This document shows positions 25,002-36,461 of a stretch of DNA of 64,000 nucleotides, piece after piece. Origin of the DNA: Henricia sp. BOLD:AAB3569 (Eukaryota > Echinodermata > Asteroidea > Spinulosida > Echinasteridae); contig JBBELK010000633.1 of assembly GCA_037783545.1 (NCBI GenBank), positions 62,001-126,000 of the forward strand. The letters run 5' to 3'. How positions within the stretch are numbered: position 1 is the first letter of the stretch; each line of letters starts with the position of its first letter. The notes under the pieces were generated by a model, which did no database searches, had not been told where the DNA came from, and saw nothing but the letters and a program-made list of their open reading frames with translations. The position numbers and the translations under genes are program-made.

Positions 25002-25037
25002 CGTCGGCAAATTTGGAGGTCGAAAAATGTTCCGACG
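25002..25037. other. Inverted repeat CGTCGG...CCGACG (tentative hairpin)
   Basis: A perfect 6-bp inverted pair at offsets 130-135 and 160-165 encloses a 24-nt loop in the reference unit and almost all others. One arm is altered only rarely, for example GTCGAC in 29628 and 30519, GTTCCCACG in 51902, and AATGTCGG in 4718. The stem is short, so a stable cruciform is doubtful. I record it as the clearest internal dyad of the monomer. Confidence 0.5.
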
Positions 25038-26359
25038 AACTTCAAATTTTGCATGCCCTAAACTCTCTATATTGCGCACTTGTCATAAAAAATTGACAGA
25101 CTTTCGCCGGGAAATGGCAGAGAAATTTCAAAGTTTAGAAAAAACTGGGTTGAGGCTTCCTGACTGCTCTCACGCAAACCGTGGCTGTCTGTACACACCT
25201 CTTTGGGGTACTCCTGAGTTGTGCGCATGCTCAGTCATTCGGACTGTCGTTAACGCACCGCAGTTTGGCTCGGCAATTTGGTCAAAGTGTGGTCCAAACG
25301 TCGGCAAATTTGGAGGTCGAAAAATGTTCCGACGAACTTCAAATTTTGCATGCCCTAAACTCTCTATATTGCGCACTTGTCATAAAAAATTGACAGACTT
25401 TCGCCGGGAAATGGCAGAGAAATTTCAAAGTTTAGAAAAAAACTGGGTTGAGGCTTCCTGACTGCTCTCACGCAAACCGTGGCTGTCTGTACACACCTCT
25501 TTGGGGTACTCCTGAGTTGTGCGCATGCTCAGTCATTCGGACTGTCGTTAACGCACCGCAGTTTGGCTCGGCAATTTGGTCAAAGTGTGGTCCAAACGTC
25601 GGCAAATTTGGAGGTCGAAAAATGTTCCGACGAACTTCAAATTTTGCATGCCCTAAACTCTCTATATTGCGCACTTGTCATAAAAAATTGACAGACTTTC
25701 GCCGGGAAATGGCAGAGAAATTTCAAAGTTTAGAAAAAACTGGGTTGAGGCTTCCTGACTGCTCTCACGCAAACCGTGGCTGTCTGTACACACCTCTTTG
25801 GGGTACTCCTGAGTTGTGCGCATGCTCAGTCATTCGGACTGTCGTTAACGCACCGCAGTTTGGCTCGGCAATTTGGTCAAAGTGTGGTCCAAACGTCGGC
25901 AAATTTGGAGGTCGAAAAATGTTCCGACGAACTTCAAATTTTGCATGCCCTAAACTCTCTATATTGCGCACTTGTCATAAAAAATTGACAGACTTTCGCC
26001 GGGAAATGGCAGAGAAATTTCAAAGTTTAGAAAAAAACTGGGTTGAGGCTTCCTGACTGCTCTCACGCAAACCGTGGCTGTCTGTACACACCTCTTTGGG
26101 GTACTCCTGAGTTGTGCGCATGCTCAGTCATTCGGACTGTCGTTAACGCACCGCAGTTTGGCTCGGCAATTTGGTCAAAGTGTGGTCCAAACGTCGGCAA
26201 ATTTGGAGGTCGAAAAATGTTCCGACGAACTTCAAATTTTGCATGCCCTAAACTCTCTATATTGCGCACTTGTCATAAAAAATTGACAGACTTTCGCCGG
26301 AAAATGGCAGAGAAATTTCAAAGTTTAGAAAAAACTGGGTTGAGGCTTCCTGACTGCTC

Positions 26360-28438
26360 TCACGCAAACCGTGGCTGTCTGTACACACCTCTTTGGGGTA
26401 CTCCTGAGTTGTGCGCATGCTCAGTCATTCGGACTGTCGTTAACGCACCGCAGTTTGGCTCGGCAATTTGGTCAAAGTGTGGTCCAAACGTCGGCAAATT
26501 TGGAGGTCGAAAAATGTTCCGACGAACTTCAAATTTTGCATGCCCTAAACTCTCTATATTGCGCACTTGTCATGAAAAATTGACAGACTTTCGCTGGGAA
26601 ATGGCAGAGAAATTTCAAAGTTTAGAAAAAACTGGGTTGAGGCTTCCTGACTGCTCTCACGCAAACCGTGGCTGTCTGTACACACCTCTTTGGGGTACTC
26701 CTGAGTTGTGCGCATGCTCAGTCATTCGGACTGTCGTTAACGCACCGCAGTTTGGCTCGGCAATTTGGTCAAAGTGTGGTCCAAACGTCGGCAAATTTGG
26801 AGGTCGAAAAATGTTCCGACGAACTTCAAATTTTGCATGTCCTAAACTCTCTATTTTGCGCACTTGTCATAACAAATTGACAGACTTTCGCCGGGAAATG
26901 GCAGAGAAATTTCAAAGTTTAGAAAAAACTGGGTTGAGGCTTCCTGACTGCTCTCACGCAAACCGTGGCTGTCTGTACACACCTCTTTGGGGTACTCCTG
27001 AGTTGTGCGCATGCTCAGTCATTCGGACTGTCGTTAACGCACCGCAGTTTGGCTCGGCAATTTGGTCAAAGTGTGGTCCAAACGTCGGCAAATTTGGAGG
27101 TCGAAAAATGTTCCGACGAACTTCAAATTTTGCATGCCCTAAACTCTCTATATTGCGCACTTGTCATAAAAAATTGACAGACTTTCGCCGGGAAATGGCA
27201 GAGAAATTTCAAAGTTTAGAAAAAACTGGGTTGAGGCTTCCTGACTGCTCTCACGCAAACCGTGGCTGTCTGTACACACCTCTTTGGGGTACTCCTGAGT
27301 TGTGCGCATGCTCAGTCATTCGGACTGTCGTTAACGCACCGCAGTTTGGCTCGGCAATTTGGTCAAAGTGTGGTCCAAACGTCGGCAAATTTGGAGGTCG
27401 AAAAATGTTCCGACGAACTTCAAATTTTGCATGTCCTAAACTCTCTATTTTGCGCACTTGTCATAACAAATTGACAGACTTTCGCCGGGAAATGGCAGAG
27501 AAATTTCAAAGTTTAGAAAAAACTGGGTTGAGGCTTCCTGACTGCTCTCACGCAAACCGTGGCTGTCTGTACACACCTCTTTGGGGTACTCCTGAGTTGT
27601 GCGCATGCTCAGTCATTCGGACTGTCGTTAACGCACCGCAGTTTGGCTCGGCAATTTGGTCAAAGTGTGGTCCAAACGTCGGCAAATTTGGAGGTCGAAA
27701 AATGTTCCGACGAACTTCAAATTTTGCATGCCCTAAACTCTCTATATTGCGCACTTGTCATGAAAAATTGACAGACTTTCGCTGGGAAATGGCAGAGAAA
27801 TTTCAAAGTTTAGAAAAAACTGGGTTGAGGCTTCCTGACTGCTCTCACGCAAACCGTGGCTGTCTGTACACACCTCTTTGGGGTACTCCTGAGTTGTGCG
27901 CATGCTCAGTCATTCGGACTGTCGTTAACGCACCGCAGTTTGGCTCGGCAATTTGGTCAAAGTGTGGTCCAAACGTCGGCAAATTTGGAGGTCGAAAAAT
28001 GTTCCGACGAACTTCAAATTTTGCATGTCCTAAACTCTCTATTTTGCGCACTTGTCATAACAAATTGACAGACTTTCGCCGGGAAATGGCAGAGAAATTT
28101 CAAAGTTTAGAAAAAACTGGGTTGAGGCTTCCTGACTGCTCTCACGCAAACCGTGGCTGTCTGTACACACCTCTTTGGGGTACTCCTGAGTTGTGCGCAT
28201 GCTCAGTCATTCGGACTGTCGTTAACGCACCGCAGTTTGGCTCGGCAATTTGGTCAAAGTGTGGTCCAAACGTCGGCAAATTTGGAGGTCGAAAAATGTT
28301 CCGACGAACTTCAAATTTTGCATGCCCTAAACTCTCTATATTGCGCACTTGTCATGAAAAATTGACAGACTTTCGCTGGGAAATGGCAGAGAAATTTCAA
28401 AGTTTAGAAAAAACTGGGTTGAGGCTTCCTGACTGCTC
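26360..28438. repeat. Alternating two-variant block (594-bp dimer)
   Basis: One variant has CATGAAAAATTG plus CGCTGGG (units 26360, 27548, 28142). The other has CATGTCCTAAAC, TCTATTTTGCG and CATAACAAATT (units 26657, 27251, 27845). A plain unit sits at 26954. The order is A-B-plain-B-A-B-A, so 594 bp is the basic period, with one A position occupied by a plain unit. All units are exactly 297 bp, and this block lies inside a 994-codon open stretch (26043-29027). Confidence 0.92.
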
Positions 28439-29330
28439 TCACGCAAACCGTGGCTGTCTGTACACACCTCTTTGGGGTACTCCTGAGTTGTGCGCATGCT
28501 CAGTCATTCGGACTGTCGTTAACGCACCGCAGTTTGGCTCGGCAATTTGGTCAAAGTGTGGTCCAAACGTCGGCAAATTTGGAGGTCGAAAAATGTTCCG
28601 ACGAACTTCAAATTTTGCATGCCCTAAACTCTCTATATTGCGCACTTGTCATAAAAAATTGACAGACTTTCGCCGGGAAATGGCAGAGAAATTTCAAAGT
28701 TTAGAAAAAACTGGGTTGAGGCTTCCTGACTGCTCTCACGCAAACCGTGGCTGTCTGTACACACCTCTTTGGGGTACTCCTGAGTTGTGCGCATGCTCAG
28801 TCATTCGGACTGTCGTTAACGCACCGCAGTTTGGCTCGGCAATTTGGTCAAAGTGTGGTCCAAACGTCGGCAAATTTGGAGGTCGAAAAATGTTCCGACG
28901 AACTTCAAATTTTGCATGCCCTAAACTCTCTATATTGCGCACTTGTCATAAAAAATTGACAGACTTTCGACGGGAAATGGCAGAGAAATTTCAAAGTTTA
29001 GAAAAAAACTGGGTTGAGGCTTCCTGACTGCTCTCACGCAAACCGTGGCTGTCTGTACACACCTCTTTGGGGTACTCCTGAGTTGTGCGCATGCTCAGTC
29101 ATTCGGACTGTCGTTAACGCACCGCAGTTTGGCTCGGCAATTTGGTCAAAGTGTGGTCCAAACGTCGGCAAATTTGGAGGTCGAAAAATGTTCCGACGAA
29201 CTTCAAATTTTGCATGCCCTAAACTCTCTATATTGCGCACTTGTCATAAAAAATTGACAGACTTTCGCCGGGAAATGGCAGAGAAATTTCAAAGTTTAGA
29301 AAAAACTGGGTTGAGGCTTCCTGACTGCTC
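28439..29330. repeat. Three near-consensus monomers
   Basis: Units start at 28439, 28736 and 29034. Unit 28736 has TTTCGACGGG for TTTCGCCGGG and an A7 tail. No larger pattern is seen. Confidence 0.9.
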
Positions 29331-31113
29331 TCACGCAAACCGTGGCTGTCTGTACACACCTCTTTGGGGTACTCCTGAGTTGTGCGCATGCTCAGTCATT
29401 CGGACTGTCGTTAACGTACCGCAGTTTGGCTCGGCAATTTGGTCAAAGTGTGGTCCAAACGTCGGCAAATTTGGAGGTCGAAAAATGTTCCGACGAACTT
29501 CAAATTTTGCATGCCCTAAACTCTCTATATTGCGCACTTGTCATAAACAATTGACAGACTTTCGCCGGGAAAAGGCAGAGAAATTTCAAAGTTTAGAAAA
29601 AACTGGGTTGATGCTTCCTGACTGCTCTCACGCAAACCGTGGCTGTCTGTACACACCTCTTTGGGGTACTCCTGAGTTGTGCGCATGCTCAGTCATTCGG
29701 ACTGTCGTTAACGCACCGCAGTTTGGCTCTGCAATTTGGTCAAAGTGTGGTCCAAACGTCGACAAATTTGGAGGTCGAAAAATGTTCCGACGAACTTCAA
29801 ATTTTGCATGCCCTAAACTCTCTATATTGCGCACTTGTCATAAAAAATTGACAGACTTTCGCCGGGAAATGGCAGAGAAATTTCAAAGTTTAGAAAAAAC
29901 TGGGTTGAGGCTTCCTGACTGCTCTCACGCAAACCGTGGCTGTCTGTAAACACCTCTTTGGGGTACTCCTGAGTTGTGCTCATGCTCAGTCATTCGGACT
30001 GTCGTTAACGCACCGCAGTTTGGCTCTGCAATTTGGTCAAAGTGTGGTCCAAACGTCGGCAAATTTGGAGGTCGAAAAATGTTCCGACGAACTTCAAATT
30101 TTGCATGCCCTAAACTCTCTATATTGCGCACTTGTCATAAAAAATTGACATACTTTCGCCGGGAAATGGCAGAGAAATTTCAAAGTTTAGAAAAAACTGG
30201 GTTGAGGCTTCCTGACTGCTCTCACGCAAACCGTGGCTGTCTGTACACACCTCTTTGGGGTACTCCTGAGTTGTGCGCATGCTCAGTCATTCGGACTGTC
30301 GTTAACGTACCGCAGTTTGGCTCGGCAATTTGGTCAAAGTGTGGTCCAAACGTCGGCAAATTTGGAGGTCGAAAAATGTTCCGACGAACTTCAAATTTTG
30401 CATGCCCTAAACTCTCTATATTGCGCACTTGTCATAAACAATTGACAGACTTTCGCCGGGAAAAGGCAGAGAAATTTCAAAGTTTAGAAAAAACTGGGTT
30501 GATGCTTCCTGACTGCTCTCACGCAAACCGTGGCTGTCTGTACACACCTCTTTGGGGTACTCCTGAGTTGTGCGCATGCTCAGTCATTCGGACTGTCGTT
30601 AACGCACCGCAGTTTGGCTCTGCAATTTGGTCAAAGTGTGGTCCAAACGTCGACAAATTTGGAGGTCGAAAAATGTTCCGACGAACTTCAAATTTTGCAT
30701 GCCCTAAACTCTCTATATTGCGCACTTGTCATAAAAAATTGACAGACTTTCGCCGGGAAATGGCAGAGAAATTTCAAAGTTTAGAAAAAACTGGGTTGAG
30801 GCTTCCTGACTGCTCTCACGCAAACCGTGGCTGTCTGTAAACACCTCTTTGGGGTACTCCTGAGTTGTGCTCATGCTCAGTCATTCGGACTGTCGTTAAC
30901 GCACCGCAGTTTGGCTCGGCAATTTGGTCAAAGTGTGGTCCAAACGTCGGCAAATTTGGAGGTCGAAAAATGTTCCGACGAACTTCAAATTTTGCATGTC
31001 CTAAACTCTCTATATTGCGCACTTGTCATAAAAAAATTGACAGACTTTCGCCGGGAAATGGCAGAGAAATTTCAAAGTTTAGAAAAAACTGGGTTGAGGC
31101 TTCCTGACTGCTC
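29331..31113. repeat. Higher-order repeat, 2 x 891 bp (3 monomers)
   Basis: Copy 1 is 29331-30221 and copy 2 is 30222-31113. Unit 1 (29331, 30222) has AACGTACCGC, CATAAACAATT, GAAAAGGCAG and a GATGCTTCC tail. Unit 2 (29628, 30519) has GGCTCTGCAA and GTCGACAAATTT, giving GTCGAC sites at 29758 and 30649. Unit 3 (29925, 30816) has CTGTAAACACC and GTGCTCATGC, the first placing TAA in the open frame. Unit 3 differs between copies: 29925 has GGCTCTGC and GACATACT, while 30816 has CATGTCC and A7. Units 29925 and 30816 also lose the TGCGCATGC core. Confidence 0.92.
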
Positions 31114-33193
31114 TCACGCAAACCGTGGCTGTCTGTACACACCTCTTTGGGGTACTCCTGAGTTGTGCGCATGCTCAGTCATTCGGACTGTCGTTAACGC
31201 ACCGCAGTTTGGCTCGGCAATTTGGTCAAAGTGTGGTCCAAACGTCGGCAAATTTGGAGGTCGAATAATGTTCCGACGAACTTCAAATTTTGCATGCCCT
31301 AAACTCTCTATATTGCGCACTTGTCATAACAAATTGACAGACTTTCGCCGGGAAATGGCAGAGAAATTTCAAAGTTTAGAAAAAACTGGGTTAAGGCTTC
31401 CTGACTGCTCTCACGCAAACCGTGGCTGTCTGTACACACCTCTTTGGGGTACTCCTGAGTTGTGCGCATGCTCAGTCATTCGGACTGTCGTTAACGCACC
31501 GCAGTTTGGCTCGGCAATTTGGTCAAAGTGCGGTCCAAACGTCGGCAAATTTGGAGGTCGAAAAATGTTCCGACGAACTCCAAATTGTGCATGCTCTAAA
31601 CTCTCTATATTGCGCACTTGTCATAAAAAATTGACAGACTTTCGCCGGGAAATGGCAGAGAAATTTCAAAGTTTAGAAAAAACTGGGTTGAGGCTTCCTG
31701 ACTGCTCTCACGCAAACCGTGGCTGTCTGTACACACCTCTTTGGGGTACTCCTAAGTTGTGCGCATGCTCAGTCATTCGGACTGTCGTTAACGCACCGCA
31801 GTTTGGCTCGGCAATTTGGTCAAAGTGTGGTCCAAACGTCGGCAAATTTGGAGGTCGAAAAATGTTCCGACGAACTTCAAATTTTGCATGCCCTAAACTC
31901 TCTATATTGCGCACTTGTCATAAAAAATTGACAGACTTTCGCCGGGAAATGGCAGAGAAATTTCAAAGTTTAGAAAAAACTGGGTTGAGGCTTCCTGACT
32001 GCTCTCACGCAATCCGTGGCTGTCTGTACACACCTCTTTGGGGTACTCCTGAGTTGTGCGCATGCTCAGTCATTCGGACTGTCGTTAACGCACCGCAGTT
32101 TGGCTCGGCAATTTGGTCAAAGTGTGGTCCAAACGTCGGCAAATTTGGAGGTCGAAAAATGTTCCGACGAACTTCAAATTTTGCATGCCCTAAACTCTCT
32201 TTATTGCGCACTTGTCATAAAAAATTGACAGACTTTCGCCGGGAAATGGCAGAGAAATTTCAAAGTTTAGAAAAAACTGGGTTGAGGCTTCCTGACTGCT
32301 CTCACGCAAACCGTGGCTGTCTGTACACACCTCTTTGGGGTACTCCTGAGTTGTGCGCATGCTCAGTCATTCGGACTGTCGTTAACGCACCGCAGTTTGG
32401 CTCGGCAATTTGGTCAAAGTGTGGTCCAAACGTCGGCAAATTTGGAGGTCGAAAAATGTTCCGACGAACTTCAAATTTTGCATGCCCTAAACTCTCTATA
32501 TTGCGCACTTGTCATAAAAAATTGACAGACTTTCGCCGGGAAATGGCAGAGAAATTTCAAAGTTTAGAAGAAAACTGGGTTGAGGTTTCCTGACTGCTCT
32601 CACGCAAACCGTGGCTGTCTGTACACACCTCTTTGGGGTACTCCTGAGTTGTGCGCATGCTCAGTCATTCGGACTGTCGTTAACGCACCGCAGTTTGGCT
32701 CGGCAATTTGGTCAAAGTGCGGTCCAAACGTCGGCAAATTTGGAGGTCGAAAAATGTTCCGACGAACTCCAAATTGTGCATGCTCTAAACTCTCTATATT
32801 GCGCACTTGTCATAAAAAATTGACAGACTTTCGCCGGGAAATGGCAGAGAAATTTCAAAGTTTAGAAAAAACTGGGTTGAGGCTTCCTGACTGCTCTCAC
32901 GCAAACCGTGGCTGTCTGTACACACCTCTTTGGGGTACTCCTAAGTTGTGCGCATGCTCAGTCATTCGGACTGTCGTTAACGCACCGCAGTTTGGCTCGG
33001 CAATTTGGTCAAAGTGTGGTCCAAACGTCGGCAAATTTGGAGGTCGAAAAATGTTCCGACGAACTTCAAATTTTGCATGCCCTAAACTCTCTATATTGCG
33101 CACTTGTCATAAAAAATTGACAGACTTTCGCCGGGAAATGGCAGAGAAATTTCAAAGTTTAGAAAAAACTGGGTTGAGGCTTCCTGACTGCTC
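31114..33193. repeat. Higher-order repeat of 1,189 bp (4 monomers), second copy partial
   Basis: After linking unit 31114 (GTCGAATAATG, CATAACAAA), copy 1 starts units at 31411, 31708, 32005 and 32302. Copy 2 begins at 32600 and 32897. Units 31411 and 32600 share AAGTGCGGTCC and AACTCCAAATTGTGC with ATGCTCTAAAC. Units 31708 and 32897 share CTCCTAAGTTG. The third unit, 32005 (GCAATCCGTGG, CTCTTTATTG), has a plain counterpart at 33194, so the duplication ends there or was overwritten. Confidence 0.9.
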
Positions 33194-36100
33194 TCACGCA
33201 AACCGTGGCTGTCTGTACACACCTCTTTGGGGTACTCCTGAGTTGTGCGCATGCTCAGTCATTCGGACTGTCGTTAACGCACCGCAGTTTGGCTCGGCAA
33301 TTTGGTCAAAGTGTGGTCCAAACGTCGGCAAATTTGGAGGTCGAAAAATGTTCCGACGAACTTCAAATTTTGCATGCCCTAAACTCTCTATATTGCGCAC
33401 TTGTCATAAAAAATTGACAGACTTTCGCCGGGAAATGGCAGAGAAATTTCAAAGTTTAGAAAAAACTGGGTTGAGGCTTCCTGACTGCTCTCACGCAAAC
33501 CGTGGCTGTCTGTACACACCTCTTTGGGGTACTCCTGAGTTGTGCGCATGCTCAGTCATTCGGACTGTCGTTAACGCACCGCAGTTTGGCTCGGCAATTT
33601 GGTCAAAGTGTGGTCCAAACGTCGGCAAATTTGGAGGTCGAAAAATGTTCCGACGAACTTCAAATTTTGCATGCCCTAAACTCTCTATATTGCGCACTTG
33701 TCATAAAAAATTGACAGACTTTCGCCGGGAAATGGCAGAGAAATTTCAAAGTTTAGAAAAAACTGGGTTGAGGCTTCCTGACTGCTCTCACGCAAACCGT
33801 GGCTGTCTGTACACACCTCTTTGGGGTACTCCTGAGTTGTGCGCATGCTCAGTCATTCGGACTGTCGTTAACGCACCGCAGTTTGGCTCGGCAATTTGGT
33901 CAAAGTGTGGTCCAAACGTCGGCAAATTTGGAGGTCGAAAAATGTTCCGACGAACTTCAAATTTTGCATGCCCTAAAATCTCTATATTGCGCACTTGTCA
34001 TAAAAAATTGACAGACTTTCGCCGGGAAATGGCAGAGAAATTTCAAAGTTTAGAAAAAACTGGGTTGAGGCTTCCTGACTGCTCTCACGCAAACCGTGGC
34101 TGTCTGTACACACCTCTTTGGGGTACTCCTGAGTTGTGCGCATGCTCAGTCATTCGGACTGTCGTTAACGCACCGCAGTTTGGCTCGGCAATTTGGTCAA
34201 AGTGTGGTCCAAACGTCGGCAAATTTGGAGGTCGAAAAATGTTCCGACGAACTTCAAATTTTGCATGCCCTAAACTCTCTATATTGCGCACTTGTCATAA
34301 AAAATTGACAGACTTTCGCCGGGAAATGGCAGAGAAATTTCAAAGTTTAGAAAAAACTGGGTTGAGGCTTCCTGACTGCTCTCACGCAAACCGTGGCTGT
34401 CTGTACACACCTCTTTGGGGTACTCCTGAGTTGTGCGCATGCTCAGTCATTCGGACTGTCGTTAACGCACCGCAGTTTGGCTCGGCAATTTGGTCAAAGT
34501 GTGGTCCAAACGTCGGCAAATTTGGAGGTCGAAAAATGTTCCGACGAACTTCAAATTTTGCATGCCCTAAACTCTCTATATTGCGCACTTGTCATAAAAA
34601 ATTGACAGACTTTCGCCGGGAAATGGCAGAGAAATTTCAAAGTTTAGAAAAAACTGGGTTGAGGCTTCCTGACTGCTCTCACGCAAACCGTGGCTGTCTG
34701 TACACACCTCTTTGGGGTACTCCTGAGTTGTGCGCATGCTCAGTCATTCGGACTGTCGTTAACGCACCGCAGTTTGGCTCGGCAATTTGGTCAAAGTGTG
34801 GTCCAAACGTCGGCAAATTTGGAGGTCGAAAAATGTTCCGACGAACTTCAAATTTTGCATGCCCTCAACTCTCTATATTGCGCACTTGTCATAAAAAATT
34901 GACAGACTTTCGCCGGGAAATGGCAGAGAAATTATAAAGTTTAGAAAAAACTGGGTTGAGGCTTCCTGACTGCTCTCACGCAAACCGTGGCTGTCTGTAC
35001 ACACCTCTTTGGGGTACTCCTGAGTTGTGCGCATGCTCAGTCATTCGGACTGTCGTTAACGCACCGCAGTTTGGCTCGGCAATTTGGTCAAAGTGTGGTC
35101 CAAACGTCGGCAAATTTGGAGGTCGAAAAATGTTCCGACGAACTTCAAATTTTGCATGCCCTAAAATCTCTATATTGCGCACTTGTCATAAAAAATTGAC
35201 AGACTTTCGCCGGGAAATGGCAGAGAAATTTCAAAGTTTAGAAAAAACTGGGTTGAGGCTTCCTGACTGCTCTCACGCAAACCGTGGCTGTCTGTACACA
35301 CCTCTTTGGGGTACTCCTGAGTTGTGCGCATGCTCAGTCATTCGGACTGTCGTTAACGCACCGCAGTTTGGCTCGGCAATTTGGTCAAAGTGTGGTCCAA
35401 ACGTCGGCAAATTTGGAGGTCGAAAAATGTTCCGACGAACTTCAAATTTTGCATGCCCTAAACTCTCTATATTGCGCACTTGTCATAAAAAATTGACAGA
35501 CTTTCGCCGGGAAATGGCAGAGAAATTTCAAAGTTTAGAAAAAACTGGGTTGAGGCTTCCTGACTGCTCTCACGCAAACCGTGGCTGTCTGTACACACCT
35601 CTTTGGGGTACTCCTGAGTTGTGCGCATGCTCAGTCATTCGGACTGTCGTTAACGCACCGCAGTTTGGCTCGGCAATTTGGTCAAAGTGTGGTCCAAACG
35701 TCGGCAAATTTGGAGGTCGAAAAATGTTCCGACGAACTTCAAATTTTGCATGCCCTAAACTCTCTATATTGCGCACTTGTCATAAAAAATTGACAGACTT
35801 TCGCCGGGAAATGGCAGAGAAATTTCAAAGTTTAGAAAAAACTGGGTTGAGGCTTCCTGACTGCTCTCACGCAAACCGTGGCTGTCTGTACACACCTCTT
35901 TGGGGTACTCCTGAGTTGTGCGCATGCTCAGTCATTCGGACTGTCGTTAACGCACCGCAGTTTGGCTCGCCAATTTGGTCAAAGTGTGGTCCAAACGTCG
36001 GCAAATTTGGAGGTCGAAAAATGTTCCGACGAACTTCAAATTTTGCATGCCCTAAACTCTCTATATTGCGCACTTGTCATAAAAAAATTGACAGACTTTC

Positions 36101-36461
36101 GCCGGGAAATGGCAGAGAAATTTCAAAGTTTAGAAAAAACTGGGTTGAGGCTTCCTGACTGCTCTCACGCAAACCGTGGCTGTCTGTACACACCTCTTTG
36201 GGGTACTCCTGAGTTGTGCGCATGCTCAGTCATTCGGACTGTCGTTAACGCACCGCAGTTTGGCTCGGCAATTTGGTCAAAGTGTGGTCCAAACGTCGGC
36301 AAATTTGGAGGTCGAAAAATGTTCCGACGAACTTCAAATTTTGCATGCCCTCAACTCTCTATATTGCGCACTTGTCATAAAAAATTGACAGACTTTCGCC
36401 GGGAAATGGCAGAGAAATTATAAAGTTTAGAAAAAACTGGGTTGAGGCTTCCTGACTGCTC
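33194..36461. repeat. 4-/5-monomer repeat with CTCAACTC and TTATAA
   Basis: Units start at 33194, 33491, 33788, 34085, 34382, 34679, 34976, 35273, 35570, 35867 and 36165. AAAATCT marks 33788 and 34976. CCCTCAACTC plus AATTATAAAG marks 34679 and 36165. The order is I-plain-plain-stop, then I-plain-plain-(GGCTCGCCAA unit 35867)-stop. The same order appears inside the 12-mer at 15961-18041 and 19529-21607, which suggests a shared ancestral 4-unit block. Confidence 0.88.

Larger units (their letters stand above)
24873..25169. repeat. Reference monomer (consensus-like 297-bp unit)
   Basis: This unit matches the consensus and defines the offsets used elsewhere. It holds GGGG at offsets 36-39 and TGCGCATGCTCA at 53-64. 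GTTAAC lies at 80-85. CGTCGG (130-135) and CCGACG (160-165) form an inverted pair with a 24-nt loop. GCATGC occurs at 56-61 and 179-184, TATATT at 196-201, and A6 runs at 215-220 and 267-272. TCGGCAATTTGG and TCGGCAAATTTGG, about 33 bp apart, look like an old internal duplication. Base counts are 68 C and 70 G, with 16 CpG. One forward frame is open for all 99 codons; the others contain stops in every unit. Nothing identifies a gene. Confidence 0.95.
21608..26359. repeat. Third partial copy of the 12-mer, then near-consensus units
   Basis: Units start at 21608, 21905, 22202, 22499, 22796, 23093, 23390, 23687, 23984, 24279, 24576, 24873, 25170, 25468, 25765 and 26063. Unit 21608 has TTATAA, and 21905 has CCTATTTGG and GTTGACGC as in the 12-mer. 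22202 has CATACAAAATT. 22796 and 24279 repeat TTATAA, and 23093 repeats GTTGACGC. 23984 is 295 bp because TTGTGCATGC lacks one GC. 24576 to 26359 is almost pure consensus, with A7 tails in 25170 and 25765. Confidence 0.9.

Noticed and set aside
25024..25040. CENP-B box on the minus strand (GTTCGTCGGAACATTTT)
   Set aside because: The first half fits (TTCG, then A at the required position), but the essential CGGG is ATTT in the consensus, so the core rule nTTCGnnnnAnnCGGGn is not met. TTTCGCCGGGAA on the plus strand also fails.
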